Source of the DNA: Macrolepiota albuminosa
Lineage: Eukaryota > Basidiomycota > Agaricomycetes > Agaricales > Agaricaceae
Reading direction: 5' to 3'
Assembly (NCBI GenBank): GCA_027475525.1
Contig: JAMWFC010000087.1
Location: 310,001 to 374,000, forward strand
Length of the DNA stretch: 64,000 bases
Shown here in pieces: positions 43,593 through 54,544 of the stretch. The notes below the pieces were generated by a model. The model was not told the DNA's origin. It was given only the letters and a program-made list of their open reading frames with translations, and searched no databases. Within the stretch, counting starts at the first letter, position 1, and the number at the start of each line of letters is the position of its first letter. The translations under genes and the position numbers were made by a program.

Positions 43593-44925
43593 AAATTGAC
43601 CTGCTTGAGTTGGCTGGGAACTGTAAGCCTGATGTGGAAGTTGGCTAAGGTTGACTTTTTTGTTTGTCACATTCCCAGCCTCACCTCAATGTGATGTGAT
43701 GCATTCAGGATACTGTTTATTACTATATTACTATGTTGCCATCCATCTATGCTAGAGGTACTAGCTAAGGACACATCAGTAATGATATGTCTTGATGGAC
43801 CATTAAGGAATGTACTATAGCTAATGAAGAATAGAAGAATAAGTAAGTATCATCCTTGCTGGACTTGAGGGTTACCCTGTGATGGTCACAAATCCTGGAA
43901 AGGGTATATTCAAGTAAACAATGTCAGTCAACCATCAATCATTTGTGCCTAATTCCAATTGATGAATGCTAAATTCCAGTAAAAACACCCTTGTGAATAC
44001 TCTCTACTCAGGCTTAGTTTTCATGTCACTCTCTTAGCCAAACTCAAGATATCATTGCATGACATCAATGTACACACATACTCTCAAGTAATTTTCAATC
44101 AATGCTGACACTGTATGCAATGTTGGAATCCAGACCAGAGGTACCTATATAAATACAGTCATATAAGTCTTTGATAAATGTAAATGCGAGTTCCAAGGGT
44201 AAGGAGCATTTTTGGAGGCCTCTGCGTGGTCAGCACTTTACGGATCGCCAAGTTTGGGCTGTTTCCAGCTCATTGCCAGTGTTTGGCAGATGCTGGGCAG
44301 GGAACAGTAGGGTCCAGGGTTTCATTCATCAGCCAGCTCAGATGCAATGGTCTTGCATTTGTACCACTACCATCACCTCACAGGTGAGTGCAAGTTGCTT
44401 GTACTTAATAGTTCAGTAATTTGACACCCTTTGCAGAGCAGTGATAGCCTTTGTTGTCCAGTTTCTGATTTCATTTGCATCACTGCTCCAAGAAGTAGGT
44501 TTCTATTCAGTTGTCAGTTGATGAATTTCTATCTTATCATGCACCACAGTTCAAAACAAATATGCTTTCAGAAGTATAATCTGAATAGCAAGTTTGTTCA
44601 CAGTAAGCTTACAGCTAGTATAGTTGACTAGGAGCTTATGCATATGCTTTCAATAATAGATTTCTATTTCCTAGTCATACTTTTCTTGCACACTCTCTCA
44701 CCTCTCCCTTGTTATCCTTTTTTTGGACTCTGTTTTTGGATGAATTTTCTTTTTTGTTTTCATTATTCTAGTACATAGTGTCTATACAAAGTATTTAGCC
44801 ATAGCTACATTGCCACTTTGAGAAATCAAAAATAAAGGGTTGCTTTGGCAGCTGATTTCTGCTAAACTGTTTGTTTAAGAAATGTGTGGTGTGAAAAACT
44901 GCAGAGGTCCTCAGTCTGTATAGAC
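43593..44925. other. No gene recognised
   Basis: AT-rich sequence with no supported ORF. A segment at 44,133-44,200 (GTACCTATATAAATACAG and following) is similar to one at 45,766-45,810, each with a TATA-like core. This hints at fragments of another LTR, not developed enough to call. Confidence 0.4.
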
Positions 44926-44930
44926 ATGAC

Positions 44931-45753
44931 TGTCACGACCCCTCCCCCCCAGATCTACCCCAGGACACCCCCGGAACACCATCCGGGACCCTCCCTCCGA
45001 CCCCACAGGACGCGCCCCACCATCACGACTACCAACACCGCCATCACGCGCATCAAGGGCCACCATCAGCTGCCATCAGCCCCAATCAATGATCAGATCA
45101 CGCGACTCGCTTCCAGCCATCACGCATCACGCATCACAGCTCCCTCCACACCAATTGATCGCGTGCTCCACACACATGATCCAAGTATACAGTCCCTGCC
45201 CACTACTCAATGACCTCCGGAACCCATCCCAGACACCCCGGAACCCCGAGACCCGGTCCCATAGTACTTATAGCATAGTTCCCCGTTGTATTTCCGGAAC
45301 CCATCCCAGACACCCCGGAACCCCGAGACCCGGTCCCATAGTACTTATAGCATAGTTCCCCGTTGTATTTGCTAGTCTTGATATTAACATAACTTGGATA
45401 CTGGAATTGTTGCGTGCCCTCTGCTTGACTGGTACGCACTGACTGGCACGCTTTTGACTGGCATGCTTGAATAACAGTGTGCTTTAAGTTTGGTACGTAC
45501 TTCGCAACTTTAACTTGCTAACTTGGTCTTGTCTTAGAACCTCCGGTTCACAACTCGACCCCCACCCAATCCCCCAGCTACTCACAATCCAAAACCCCCA
45601 GACCGAGTTCCCTCTCCCGGGATTACCCCTGCCCACGTTTTGAACCCTGGAGTCCTAGCCCCAGAGTTCCAGACACCTGAGTATCCGTAGATCAAGTCCG
45701 CATCGTAAGGGCATTGCTTTCCCAGAAAGCCCCCGACTCAGTGGAACCTGACA
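44931..45753 (+). mobile_element. Solo LTR, A family
   Basis: TGTCACGACCCC to GTGGAACCTGACA with a perfect ATGAC duplication (44,926-44,930 and 45,754-45,758). The length of 823 includes a 77-bp duplication, so the true length is about 746, close to the 738-bp 3' LTR of element A. Confidence 0.93.
45216..45369. repeat. 77-bp tandem duplication in the solo A LTR
   Basis: Units start at 45,216 and 45,293. The segment, which includes the LTR TATA region, is single-copy in both LTRs of element A. Confidence 0.95.
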
Positions 45754-45758
45754 ATGAC

Positions 45759-47021
45759 TCTGATTCTGTACCTAGATAAATACAGACACATAAGTCTTTG
45801 ATCTAGGTATAGTAAGTATCCATGCATAGTAAGTAGTGTTGTTGCTCACCCTCAGTCTGTATAAAAATGACTGAGGATGTCCATACATTAGTAGAGTAAT
45901 ATATTATTCTAAGATTGCTTTGTCTATCATACAACAATGGTGTCAGTAAATGGTGTGATGTGTGGAAGGGTCAGGAACACTTACAGTGTCCTATGTCTCC
46001 AGATTGTAACATGCAACACCTCAGACACAACACTTCATGCTTCTTGATGGGCTCTTAGGCCTATTTTCTTGATTGTAGAAATGGGCCTTCAACATCAACC
46101 TCATTGGAGGTGATGCTTCTTGGGACAAAAATAGCACCACCTGAGATCTCTAATCCACTGGATGGTTTCACACTTTTCTCCACTCTGTAGGTTTTCACTG
46201 AACCCTTACACAGACCTCTGAGTACATCCTTAGACCTCAACCCTATAGACCTGGATGGGACTTTGCAGGCATTATCTAAGGTATTCTTGATCATATTCTT
46301 TCTTAGATTTGTTTTTTCTTATTAATGGTTCTACCCAAACTACTGATGCATGGGAGACAGCATACAACTACAGGCTTCTCACCATCATCATACATGCTTA
46401 GTGATTAACTTGTATTCTACATGAGAACATGAATGAGGAATGTACTGTAATATTTTGGTAGAATTTTGCTCTGAGTTCATGCACTCAGTTGATAACTTCT
46501 TGGAATGCTGATAAACAATGGATCTAAGGCTCATTAGGATTAGTTAAAGTACATTAGAGGTTACTGACTTAGCTTTGACAGTGACTCTGTAACTGTTTTA
46601 ACACAAAGCATTCATGATATTCTTGTTTCTTCAAACACTGGAGTTATGAGGATCTACTAGACCTGGGCTACTAGGCTTACTTGTAGTACCTTTTCTTGCT
46701 CTTAAGGTTAGCTGCAATCCTTCACTCCTCAGAGGTGTAATACCTGCACTTATGGCCCATTATTGGTGTGTAGAGTGGAAGTTGGAAGATAAAGAACTAA
46801 AAGCTATTACAAAGCTTTATGATGAATTGTCTTACCTTTTCAACTTAAACTTATCAAAAAACTATTTTGCTTTATTTTTCTGTGAAATTTGGCTGATGTC
46901 CTCAATACCACTCTATGGTTGGGCTTGCCAGTTTTTGTACTTCTATCTATGTCTATGAAATAGAGAAATTGAAGTGGAATATTTTCACAATGGAGACAGG
47001 TAGATACTGATACAACACTGT
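45759..47021. other. No gene recognised
   Basis: AT-rich, CpG-poor sequence. The longest ORFs are short and not recognisable. At about 45,940, ACAATGGTGTCAG loosely resembles an LTR end followed by a tRNA-type primer-binding site, but no partner LTR was found. Confidence 0.4.
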
Positions 47022-47175
47022 ACCATGCACCAGAAGTCAAAATAAACATTTAATTATAGGCTGAAAACTATAAGCCTCCTGGTAGCAGTCTCAACAAAAC
47101 CATGCACCAGAAGTCAAAATAAACATTTAATTATAGGCTGAAAACTATAAGCCTCCTGGTAGCAGTCTCAACAAA
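47022..47175. repeat. 77-bp tandem duplication at start of 0.9-kb repeat copy 2
   Basis: Units start at 47,022 and 47,099. Copy 1 of the repeat at 3,674 has the segment once. Confidence 0.94.
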
Positions 47176-47992
47176 AATATATCCCCAATAAATACACAGA
47201 AAAGTACAGAACAACAGGCAGAGACCAGCTCAAACTATCAGCTCAACAATAGTCCAACCACTGAATAAATACACAGAAAAGTACAGAACAACAGGCAGAG
47301 ACCAGCTCAAACTATCAGCTCAACAATAGTCCAACCACTGTTGTGGGGGAGGAGAAGCATGGGAGCTGGCAGAAGAGACAAAATGAGATCAATTTGTGAT
47401 GATCTAGATCAAGATCTGATCTGACAATGCCCAATTTGACATGACTGAAAGGGGAAAGGGAAAGAAGCATGGAGGGATGTCAAATGAAGCATGGAATGCA
47501 GGGAAGCACTAAAAGGAGAAAGAAAAATCTATGAATGGGATTGTGCTAAATGGAGCAGAAGCAAATGGGGAAGTGGCAATCAGAAACATCTGGATGAGTG
47601 GTGGAGCAAGAAATTGAATGGTGGCACTCAAACAGGCATCCAAAAAGGGAAATTGGACTATCAAATATGTTATTGAGGGCTGGGAAGTTTACAACAAAGA
47701 TTCATGTGTAGCTAGTGGTCTGTGCATCAGAAAAACAGTATAAATAGCCCAAGTTTAGTAGAGAATAGACAGGCAATTGATAGGCAAAGGCTTGGTGGTT
47801 TCCAGGGAGTGAATCACTTAGGCTGGAGTTGGTTGAGAACCCTCTTTCTTTCAGAATGGTTGTTATTCTGTGAAGCACTCAAGCTTTCAATACATCAAGT
47901 TTATTGTCAAGAAGCAGTGTGTATTAGAGGAGACTTTTTAGGACTACCTATAAGCCCCAGAACTACAGTACTACTTGCAACCAAGTACTACA
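47026..47992 (+). repeat. 0.9-kb dispersed repeat, copy 2 (candidate solo LTR)
   Basis: Aligns along its length with 3,674-4,558. It has a TATA-like AGTATAAATAGCCC at about 47,738 and ends ...AGTACTACA. The extra length is explained by two 77-bp duplications. No matching 5-bp flanking duplication is visible. Confidence 0.6.
47187..47340. repeat. 77-bp tandem duplication in 0.9-kb repeat copy 2
   Basis: Units start at 47,187 and 47,264, only 12 bases after the previous duplication ends, so a very short contig would lie between the two joins. Confidence 0.94.
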
Positions 47993-49080
47993 ATACTGCA
48001 GATACTGGTCTGATCTTACCAAAATAATATTTTGTCTCAATATGCATCATCTTGTAGTTTCAATGATACTCTTATAGTATGATAGATTCAGATTTACAAA
48101 TGACATATAATGTTTTCCCTGAATGTTTATATTCCATTGCAGTTGTATAAAACATGAAAATGACATGCAAAATAATGCACAGAAAATGACTGATGCTAAC
48201 CTGCTAGACCTCTATTAAATCCATCTTAAAACTTATCCATTGCTATTCCATAACACTCCAATGCAGAGTTTGTTAAATCCCAACCCACAACTAGATGTGT
48301 TTCACAACATACCTTACCTAAAGACCTCTGTGCTGGATCTCCAGAATTGGATTGTCACCTTTACTTCAAACTTTCTGGTGCAGTTCTGCCCATAACCACT
48401 TGGATCCAATTGGATTGCCTGTGCAGTATTGATGTGCAGTAATGGTCAAAGGCCCATTGCTACTGTTTCATAAATAGGCCTCAACCTCCATCAAGAAGCA
48501 GTTACTATTGTGCCAGCAGTGGTATGAAAAAAACTTCATGAGATTTCAATAGCAGGTGACATTATCAGTAGGTTGTCTATCAATACAGTTGTACTTGATG
48601 CATTGACACATTGATGTGCCAACATTTTGTAAACTTCTCTCACTGCTCAATAGACTCTCCCCCTTATCAGAAATGTAGCAAGTGTCAACAGAAACTACTG
48701 GTTGACACATCAAATTTACTGCATAAGAGGACAGGCAAGAAATATGAGACAACATGGGCAGAGAAAAGGCCAAAGTCAGAAAAGCAACAAGCAAAGTTCA
48801 CAATGGAGTATACACAACAAGAAGTAAATCTCTCAATGGCACCAGTTGGTGTATGGTTCAAGAATCAAGTTGGTTGATAGCACTTATCAACATAGCTTGC
48901 AAGTATGTGTGTGCATTAATATTATGCAATGATATTGACTTGGGCTAAGACAGTGACACACACTAAGCCTGAGTATAAGAACAATTTGTATCAGAGAATT
49001 ACTGTCCAGCATATGGCATGAGTTGATATACTTGTCCAGACTTTCTGATGTGTATTCCTCCTCTGCATTAGATCTCTGGT
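47993..49080. other. No gene recognised
   Basis: AT-rich and CpG-poor. Some frames between 48,280 and 48,880 look like decayed coding sequence, but nothing can be assigned with confidence. Confidence 0.4.
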
Positions 49081-51424
49081 GCTCCCATCTGAAAAAATGT
49101 CCTTCCAAATTCCAACTCTGCCCCCATGCTGTTGCTTAAGGCACAAAATGTGGCCCATAAGTACATTGCAGAGGCCAACAACTTTATCTGGCACATTGAG
49201 AATGTGGGTGTGGAAGCACCTCCAAACTTGGTTGTTGCTGTGATGAGGTTGTTGGAGTGCTGGCTGGAGGTGAGGGTGCTTGGTGTGGGCTGGGATAGAG
49301 AGATCAAGGTCCAGGAGTGGTGTCAAGCATGGTATGTGGATAACCTTGGTGCTGAGTGGCTAGCACCATTCTCTTGCATTGTGAGTTGACATTTGTACTT
49401 GCTGTGTTGCTAACTGACCAAGTTCCTAGGCTCCTCCTGCTGTTCCCACCATCAAGGACAAGCTTGAGGACATCTTGTCTGGCATCTTGCCCATGATGGT
49501 AAGTCCTCTGGCAACTAAGTGAGTATCTCTAACTGGTGTTCTGACCTAGCTATGGTCTGACTTGTCTTCCCACAGCAAGCAGGAGGTACTGGTGCTGCTG
49601 GCACAAATGCAGGTCAACAAAGAACTGGCAGCAATTTGTGAGGAGGTCTCCCACAAGTCCCAGAAGATTACAAGAGTGCTGGAGGAATAGAAATAGGCTA
49701 GGGAGTTGGCAGAGGAGATGGAGAATATTGATGAGAAGGTGCCTGTTGCCAAGAAGCAGGGGTCAGTTGTTGCTGGGTCTAGCAAGGGTTCCCACACTGG
49801 CAATGCACAAAGCCCAGCACTGCCAGCAAGCAAGTTGGGCTTGCCAAGAAAGCCAACAACTGCTTCCAACAAGAAAGTAAGTTTTACCACTTCTTGCCAT
49901 TGCTATTGCTAACATCTTTTCAAGTCTCACAAGGCTGTTACCCCTTGCTACATGATAAGCTATTTCTACTGATATAGACTTTTCAACCAATTTTTGACAG
50001 GCACCAGTGCAAACCACCTTCAGTGACCAGAACTGAAGAGTTTGCTGGTGCCATGATGGGACGAGGTGGTTTTGGATGAGGGGATGGAGGCTGGAGTTGC
50101 TTTATCAGAGATGAATGATAAGAAAATGGTAAGCTTAGCAACATGGCAGGAGTTCAAAGACTCCCAAGGTGTGGTAAGTGTCCAAGCTTCCTTGGTGCTT
50201 GCTCTGCTAATGTTTATTTTAGTACAACAAGTGCTGGGCCAACAATGACCCAGAAGGATGCTGATACTCCACTGGTAGTCAACCTTGCTACTAGTGTGGT
50301 ACCTTAAAGCAGGCATGCACTCTTGACAGCACCAAGAGCCATGAACATGGCAGGGTGCCAGACACCATGGTTGAGCACACCTTCAAGTGCACCATGCTAG
50401 TGAGGAGGGCTCAAGAATTCATGAAGGGGCAGAAGAAGAATGTTGCTGATGGGAGGTCAGCAAAGGTTAGCAAAGGCAAAGTTTTCTTGGCATTGCCAAC
50501 ATGCCAAGAGAACAAGTCAGAAATACTTAGTAAGTGAGCTGCCAGAGAGTGCCAGGATGAGGTGATCTCTTCAAAATAAGAAGCCCCTTCCCCAGCCAAG
50601 GGAAAGGGCAAAGCAAAACACACCTAAGTGGAGTCTCCTTCCTTGACACCAGAGGATATTGAAATGGAGGAGTTGGGGCAGGTGCTTGCTGCTAGTTGCC
50701 TGCCCCCAAGGGACAATGAGGCTGGTCCCATCTGCCTACTATTTCCCATCCACTTAAGGGGGGCATTGTTACTGGCTGGCAACAACATGGAAGATGCATG
50801 GAAAGAAGATGAGGGAAAGATCAAGACAACAGAGGAGGTGGCAGGAGCCAAGGTGGAAGCAGTTGAGGACAATGAAGATGCAGCAGGAGAGGTGGATCCA
50901 GAGGTAGTCAGGAAGGCAGGGGGAGCAGTAGTGGCAGAGGATAAGGGGGAACCAGCAGAAAAGAAGGACAAGAAGACATTGAGAGAGGACCCCAACTGAT
51001 AGTGGTTGCCACCTTATGGCCCCACTGCCCCTTGGGTGAGGGAAGTATCAGACAAGAAGGAGGACATTGCTAGGCTGGAGCCCCAGCAACAGATCATGGC
51101 AAGATTTGATCCCTTGTGGACCCCCCAGCCAGTACTGCACATCAATGGTAACATTTTCCAGTAGCTGGGTCAAGACTTGGTATATCCTGTGGTTGCACTG
51201 CATTTTTATGAGATGCTTGAGAAGTTTGCCAGAAGAGTGGTAAGGATGGAAGAGGTACTAGGTTGGGAGCAGAAACAAGTTTGAGTGCAAATCATGGTGT
51301 TCAGACTTTGTTACAACAACTTGGCACATAGTCTTGCTGTCTTGCAAGACTACCAGGCCAACTGCCAGAATGCTCTGGACTGGCAGACCACCAACAACAT
51401 TCAGCCCAGTGACTTGTTGCTGCT
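49081..51424 (+). pseudogene. Decayed intron-bearing accessory gene, cysteine-rich, antisense to the integrase remnant
   Basis: I do not recognise the family. Plus-strand exons read AHKYIAEANNFIWHIENVGV...WCQAWYVDNLGAEWLAPF, then APPAVPTIKDKLEDILSG, then an acidic coiled-coil-like part. A cysteine cluster YNKCWANNDPEGC...YSTGSQPCY.CGTLKQACTLD follows at about 50,220-50,335. A Lys/Glu-rich tail (50,640-50,995) and helical C-terminus complete it. GT-AG introns are visible, for example 49,876-50,000 (GTAAGTTTTACC...TTTTTGACAG) and 50,173-50,220 (GTAAGTGTCC...TTATTTTAG). Many stops show it is dead. It lies downstream of, and opposite to, the minus-strand integrase at 52.3-53.0 kb, the same layout as in element A. 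Confidence 0.6.
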
Positions 51425-52360
51425 TTGAGATAACTCCTTGCTGCTCTTGGATGATTCTATGCTGCTGAAGGACAGTAACTAATGGACTATAGAGTAGATT
51501 AACTGTTACTGTAAATTTTTGTACTTGCTGCTCTTTGTGTATATATCCCTGGACCTTAAGATAAGTAACTTTGGAAGTAAGCTTTGAAACAGAGTCAATG
51601 AGACAGCAAGATAAAGAACAATAAGTAAAAAAAAATGAAACAGGCATAGTAAGGAAGGTATCAAAAGAAGGACTTAGCAAAAACTTTTGAGATAAAGAGA
51701 AACACTCAGTAAATCATCATAGTGGAAAACCCTTGGCAAGAGTTGCACAAGGCACTAAGTGTTGGTGACATGCTAGTGCTGCACCTTGATTACATAAGGA
51801 AAATGTCTGTAAAGTATAGTACAGTAAGTGGTCTAGCAATAAAGTAAAGTAAGTAAAAGAAAGAATGGGCTTATCAATGTTTTATAGTATTTTTAGTCGG
51901 TTTTTTTTCTTCTTTTAATATGGTTGGCAAGTCATTGTTGTCTAGTAACTCAGTAACTCTGTTTCTTCAAGTTCACAGAGCTTGGTGGTATTGATGTCTA
52001 GCACCTCAAGCAGCAAGTTGATGTATTCCCTAGCAAAGTATGGCAGTAGGCAGAAAGCAGCAACAGGTCAGTGGAGTACTGATCCATCTAGTTCACAAAG
52101 GATGTAAGCACCTCCACAGTTATAGAAGATAACTACCAATGGCTCTAAGTAATGTGGGTGCATCTTTTTATTATAAAAGGTCTTGATCTTGGAGTTGTGA
52201 ATAAGCACTAGTGCACCTCTCAAGAAGTCTTAGTCCTTGATGGTAGTACTATGAAGTGCTGCTTGATGATGAGCAGCAAAGATGGTCTCATGAAGTCATT
52301 CCAAGTTGCTGCATCATTGCTGGAGGTTGATAGTGTGTCTGACAATGAGGTCAGTAGTTG
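51425..52360. other. Non-coding or unreadable decayed transposon sequence
   Basis: No ORF is recognised. It lies between the accessory gene and the integrase remnant and probably belongs to the same decayed element. Confidence 0.4.
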
Positions 52361-53045
52361 CTAAGATACTGTTGGATGCTGGGAATAGTGACCCTTTCTG
52401 ACCTTACAGAGTGCTTGCCACATGTCAAAATATGGCCATTCTACCAGACTGTTAGCATGCTTGTTGTAACTGGAGACATGGATGTTGTTGTACTTCTTGG
52501 CAAGGTAAGTCAATGCTTTAATGATAGGTGCACCGTTATCTGTGACTATCTCTCTTAGTGCTCTCCATTGGCAAATAATGTCCTCAAAGAGCCACTTGGC
52601 AATGGCATTGGTATTCTCATGCTGGAGCATGCAAAACTTGGGCCAGTGGATTAGTGAGCAGCATTCCTGGATGATATACTTATAGTGACCTGACTTGGAC
52701 ATATGCATAGTGTTGATATGATCTTGCTAAACAAGGGTGCTGGCATGGTGACAGTAGGCAGGATGAGTACTTGGTGACTCTGCTGGATCTGACAAAGGTG
52801 GCAAGTCTGGATATACCAGGCAACATCAGTGCTAACATGAGGCCACCAAAAGCACTCCAAGAGAGTGGCTCAGGTAGCATACAAATCTCTGTGACCAAGT
52901 TTGTCATGCATAGTGTGCAGGATTTGTAGGCAACTATTTGGCTTGATGACCAACTTGTGAGCACCTTTGCAATGACATTGCCAAAGACAATTGTCAGCAA
53001 AAAAGAAGTCAGTGGCATAGCAAATAAAGATGGTGAAACAAAGTC
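52361..53045 (-). pseudogene. Gypsy integrase remnant (element E)
   Basis: On the minus strand the zinc domain reads LHTMHDKLGHRDLYATWATL...WWPHVSTDVAWYIQTCHLCQIQ (about 52,780-52,905). In another frame the core has HMSKSGHYKYIIQECCSLIH, then IVTDNGAPIIKALTYLAKKY with the second Asp (about 52,540), then YNKHANSLVEWPYF with the third acidic residue. It is truncated upstream at about 53,045, where the LTR of C' begins. It belongs to a Gypsy family different from A, B and C. Confidence 0.8.
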
Positions 53046-53204
53046 AAGTATGGTTTAGCCTTACAGTCACACTAACAGAAGTACTACGAAGTATGACAGT
53101 AAAATTGGCTGCCTTATGTAAGGCAGCCAGCATGTATGTAAAGTAATGAGAACTAATTAATATAATTGTATATTAATTAATTAACTAAAATACAATATGT
53201 TACA
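53046..53204 (-). mobile_element. C' 3' LTR, partial
   Basis: On the minus strand an LTR-like start TGTAACATATTG follows a polypurine tract. The sequence is AT-rich and carries an 11-bp perfect inverted repeat around TG (53,106-53,129, TGGCTGCCTTA...). Its distal end against the integrase remnant is not clear and it may be truncated. Confidence 0.5.
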
Positions 53205-53217
53205 TGCCCCCCTTTGA
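53205..53217 (-). promoter_or_regulatory. C' polypurine tract
   Basis: The minus strand reads AAAGGGGGGCA directly before TGTAACAT. It fixes the position and orientation of the 3' LTR of C'. Confidence 0.65.
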
Positions 53218-53431
53218 GACTGGTAATCAGTCTCAATGTAAGGAGGGACAATTTGTCTGGGTCACTAAGTAGGTCAATGTGGAGGCATGCTGGTCCTCCA
53301 CGGCTCGAAAATGTCCAAGTCATCTGTCAAAAAATACAACGCCGACGTTAACCGACAGTATGAATTGAAAAAGAGATGAGCAGCCTACGATAATTATGCA
53401 GATGGCGGACGTGACAACTCGCAGACTGTAT

Positions 53432-53585
53432 TGATCCTCATCTCATTGTCAATGTTAACCAAGGATGATGAGGCGACGGGGCCCGACGATGTTGAGGCTG
53501 TAGGAGCCTGATCCTCATCTCATTGTCAATGTTAACCAAGGATGATGAGGCGACGGGGCCCGACGATGTTGAGGCTGTAGGAGCC
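53432..53585. repeat. 77-bp tandem duplication near the end of C' ORF3
   Basis: Units start at 53,432 and 53,509. Collapsing it extends the ORF to the TAA at 53,394. Confidence 0.95.
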
Positions 53586-54390
53586 TGAACTGACGTTGAA
53601 GGGTGAGACAGAGAGGGGGGATATGGCCCGTGTCGAGAACGGCGTTGCCATAAATCTCGATGGTTGGGGTTCATCCCTACCAGATAATACAGTCCACTTT
53701 CAAGGTACTCATGACCTTGATCGGATTTGCAGGCGAGTAGTGCGTGGAGACAAATCATATCATTGTCTGTGGGCAGTCGCCAATCGTCCCACCGCATGAT
53801 AGCTGGGGGCTCTCCATAGATGTCCAGTCAACGATGACGTTCATTGTCAACCTCGTGGAACTGATTGATGGATGCTGTGGCCGCTAGGAACTGATTTTCG
53901 AGGTAGACCATGCCAAAGGTATAGGCGTGATCTACCCACTTGAGAGGTACGCGGTTGGCTATTATAGCACGTAGCACGTCAGCATCGGTGATGTTGATGG
54001 CATTAGCCGCGTCGAAATGTGGGGGTCAGAACTGGACATCAGTCCAGCTCATGGGTACGAAGGGAGTGCTAGGGTTGGTGGTGTCGTAATCAGCGACCGC
54101 CTCACGATACAGCCCAGGACACGCGATAATCAAGGCCAACAGCCTTGCAAAACGTCCCTGAGCTCTTCCCGAAGGGGACAGTCCACGCATCAGGGCGTGG
54201 CCCAGGAGAGTATGCCAGTGAATGCAATACACTCAATCCACTGCGATGCCGTACACAGAATTCATCATCCCTGGTCGACAGAAGTAGAGTACGTTCTGTG
54301 CCAGCTTGTCCAGATTGAAGGTGAAACGTACACCTTTGGAATCAAACCTGGAAAGCGTAAAAAATGGTCTTCCAGCTCGGTCCTTCCATT

Positions 54391-54544
54391 GCAGGTACCC
54401 GTCTGGGGTTGGCATGACCACGATGTTCATGTGATGGGAGGAAAGGTCTAGAGGGGGCAAAATGTGCGCAGGTACCCGTCTGGGGTTGGCATGACCACGA
54501 TGTTCATGTGATGGGAGGAAAGGTCTAGAGGGGGCAAAATGTGC
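54391..54544. repeat. 77-bp tandem duplication in C' ORF3
   Basis: Units start at 54,391 and 54,468 and encode LDLSSHHMNIVVMPTPDGYL twice. Collapsing restores the frame. Confidence 0.95.

Noticed and set aside
45925..45960. ACAATGGTGTCAG as an LTR end with tRNA primer-binding site
   Set aside because: The similarity is short, no partner LTR or coding region was found, and the flanks are unassigned.
53106..53129. Perfect 11-bp inverted repeat TGGCTGCCTTA as a terminator or transposon end
   Set aside because: It lies inside the AT-rich C' LTR with no coding region or target duplication around it; I note it only as part of the LTR.
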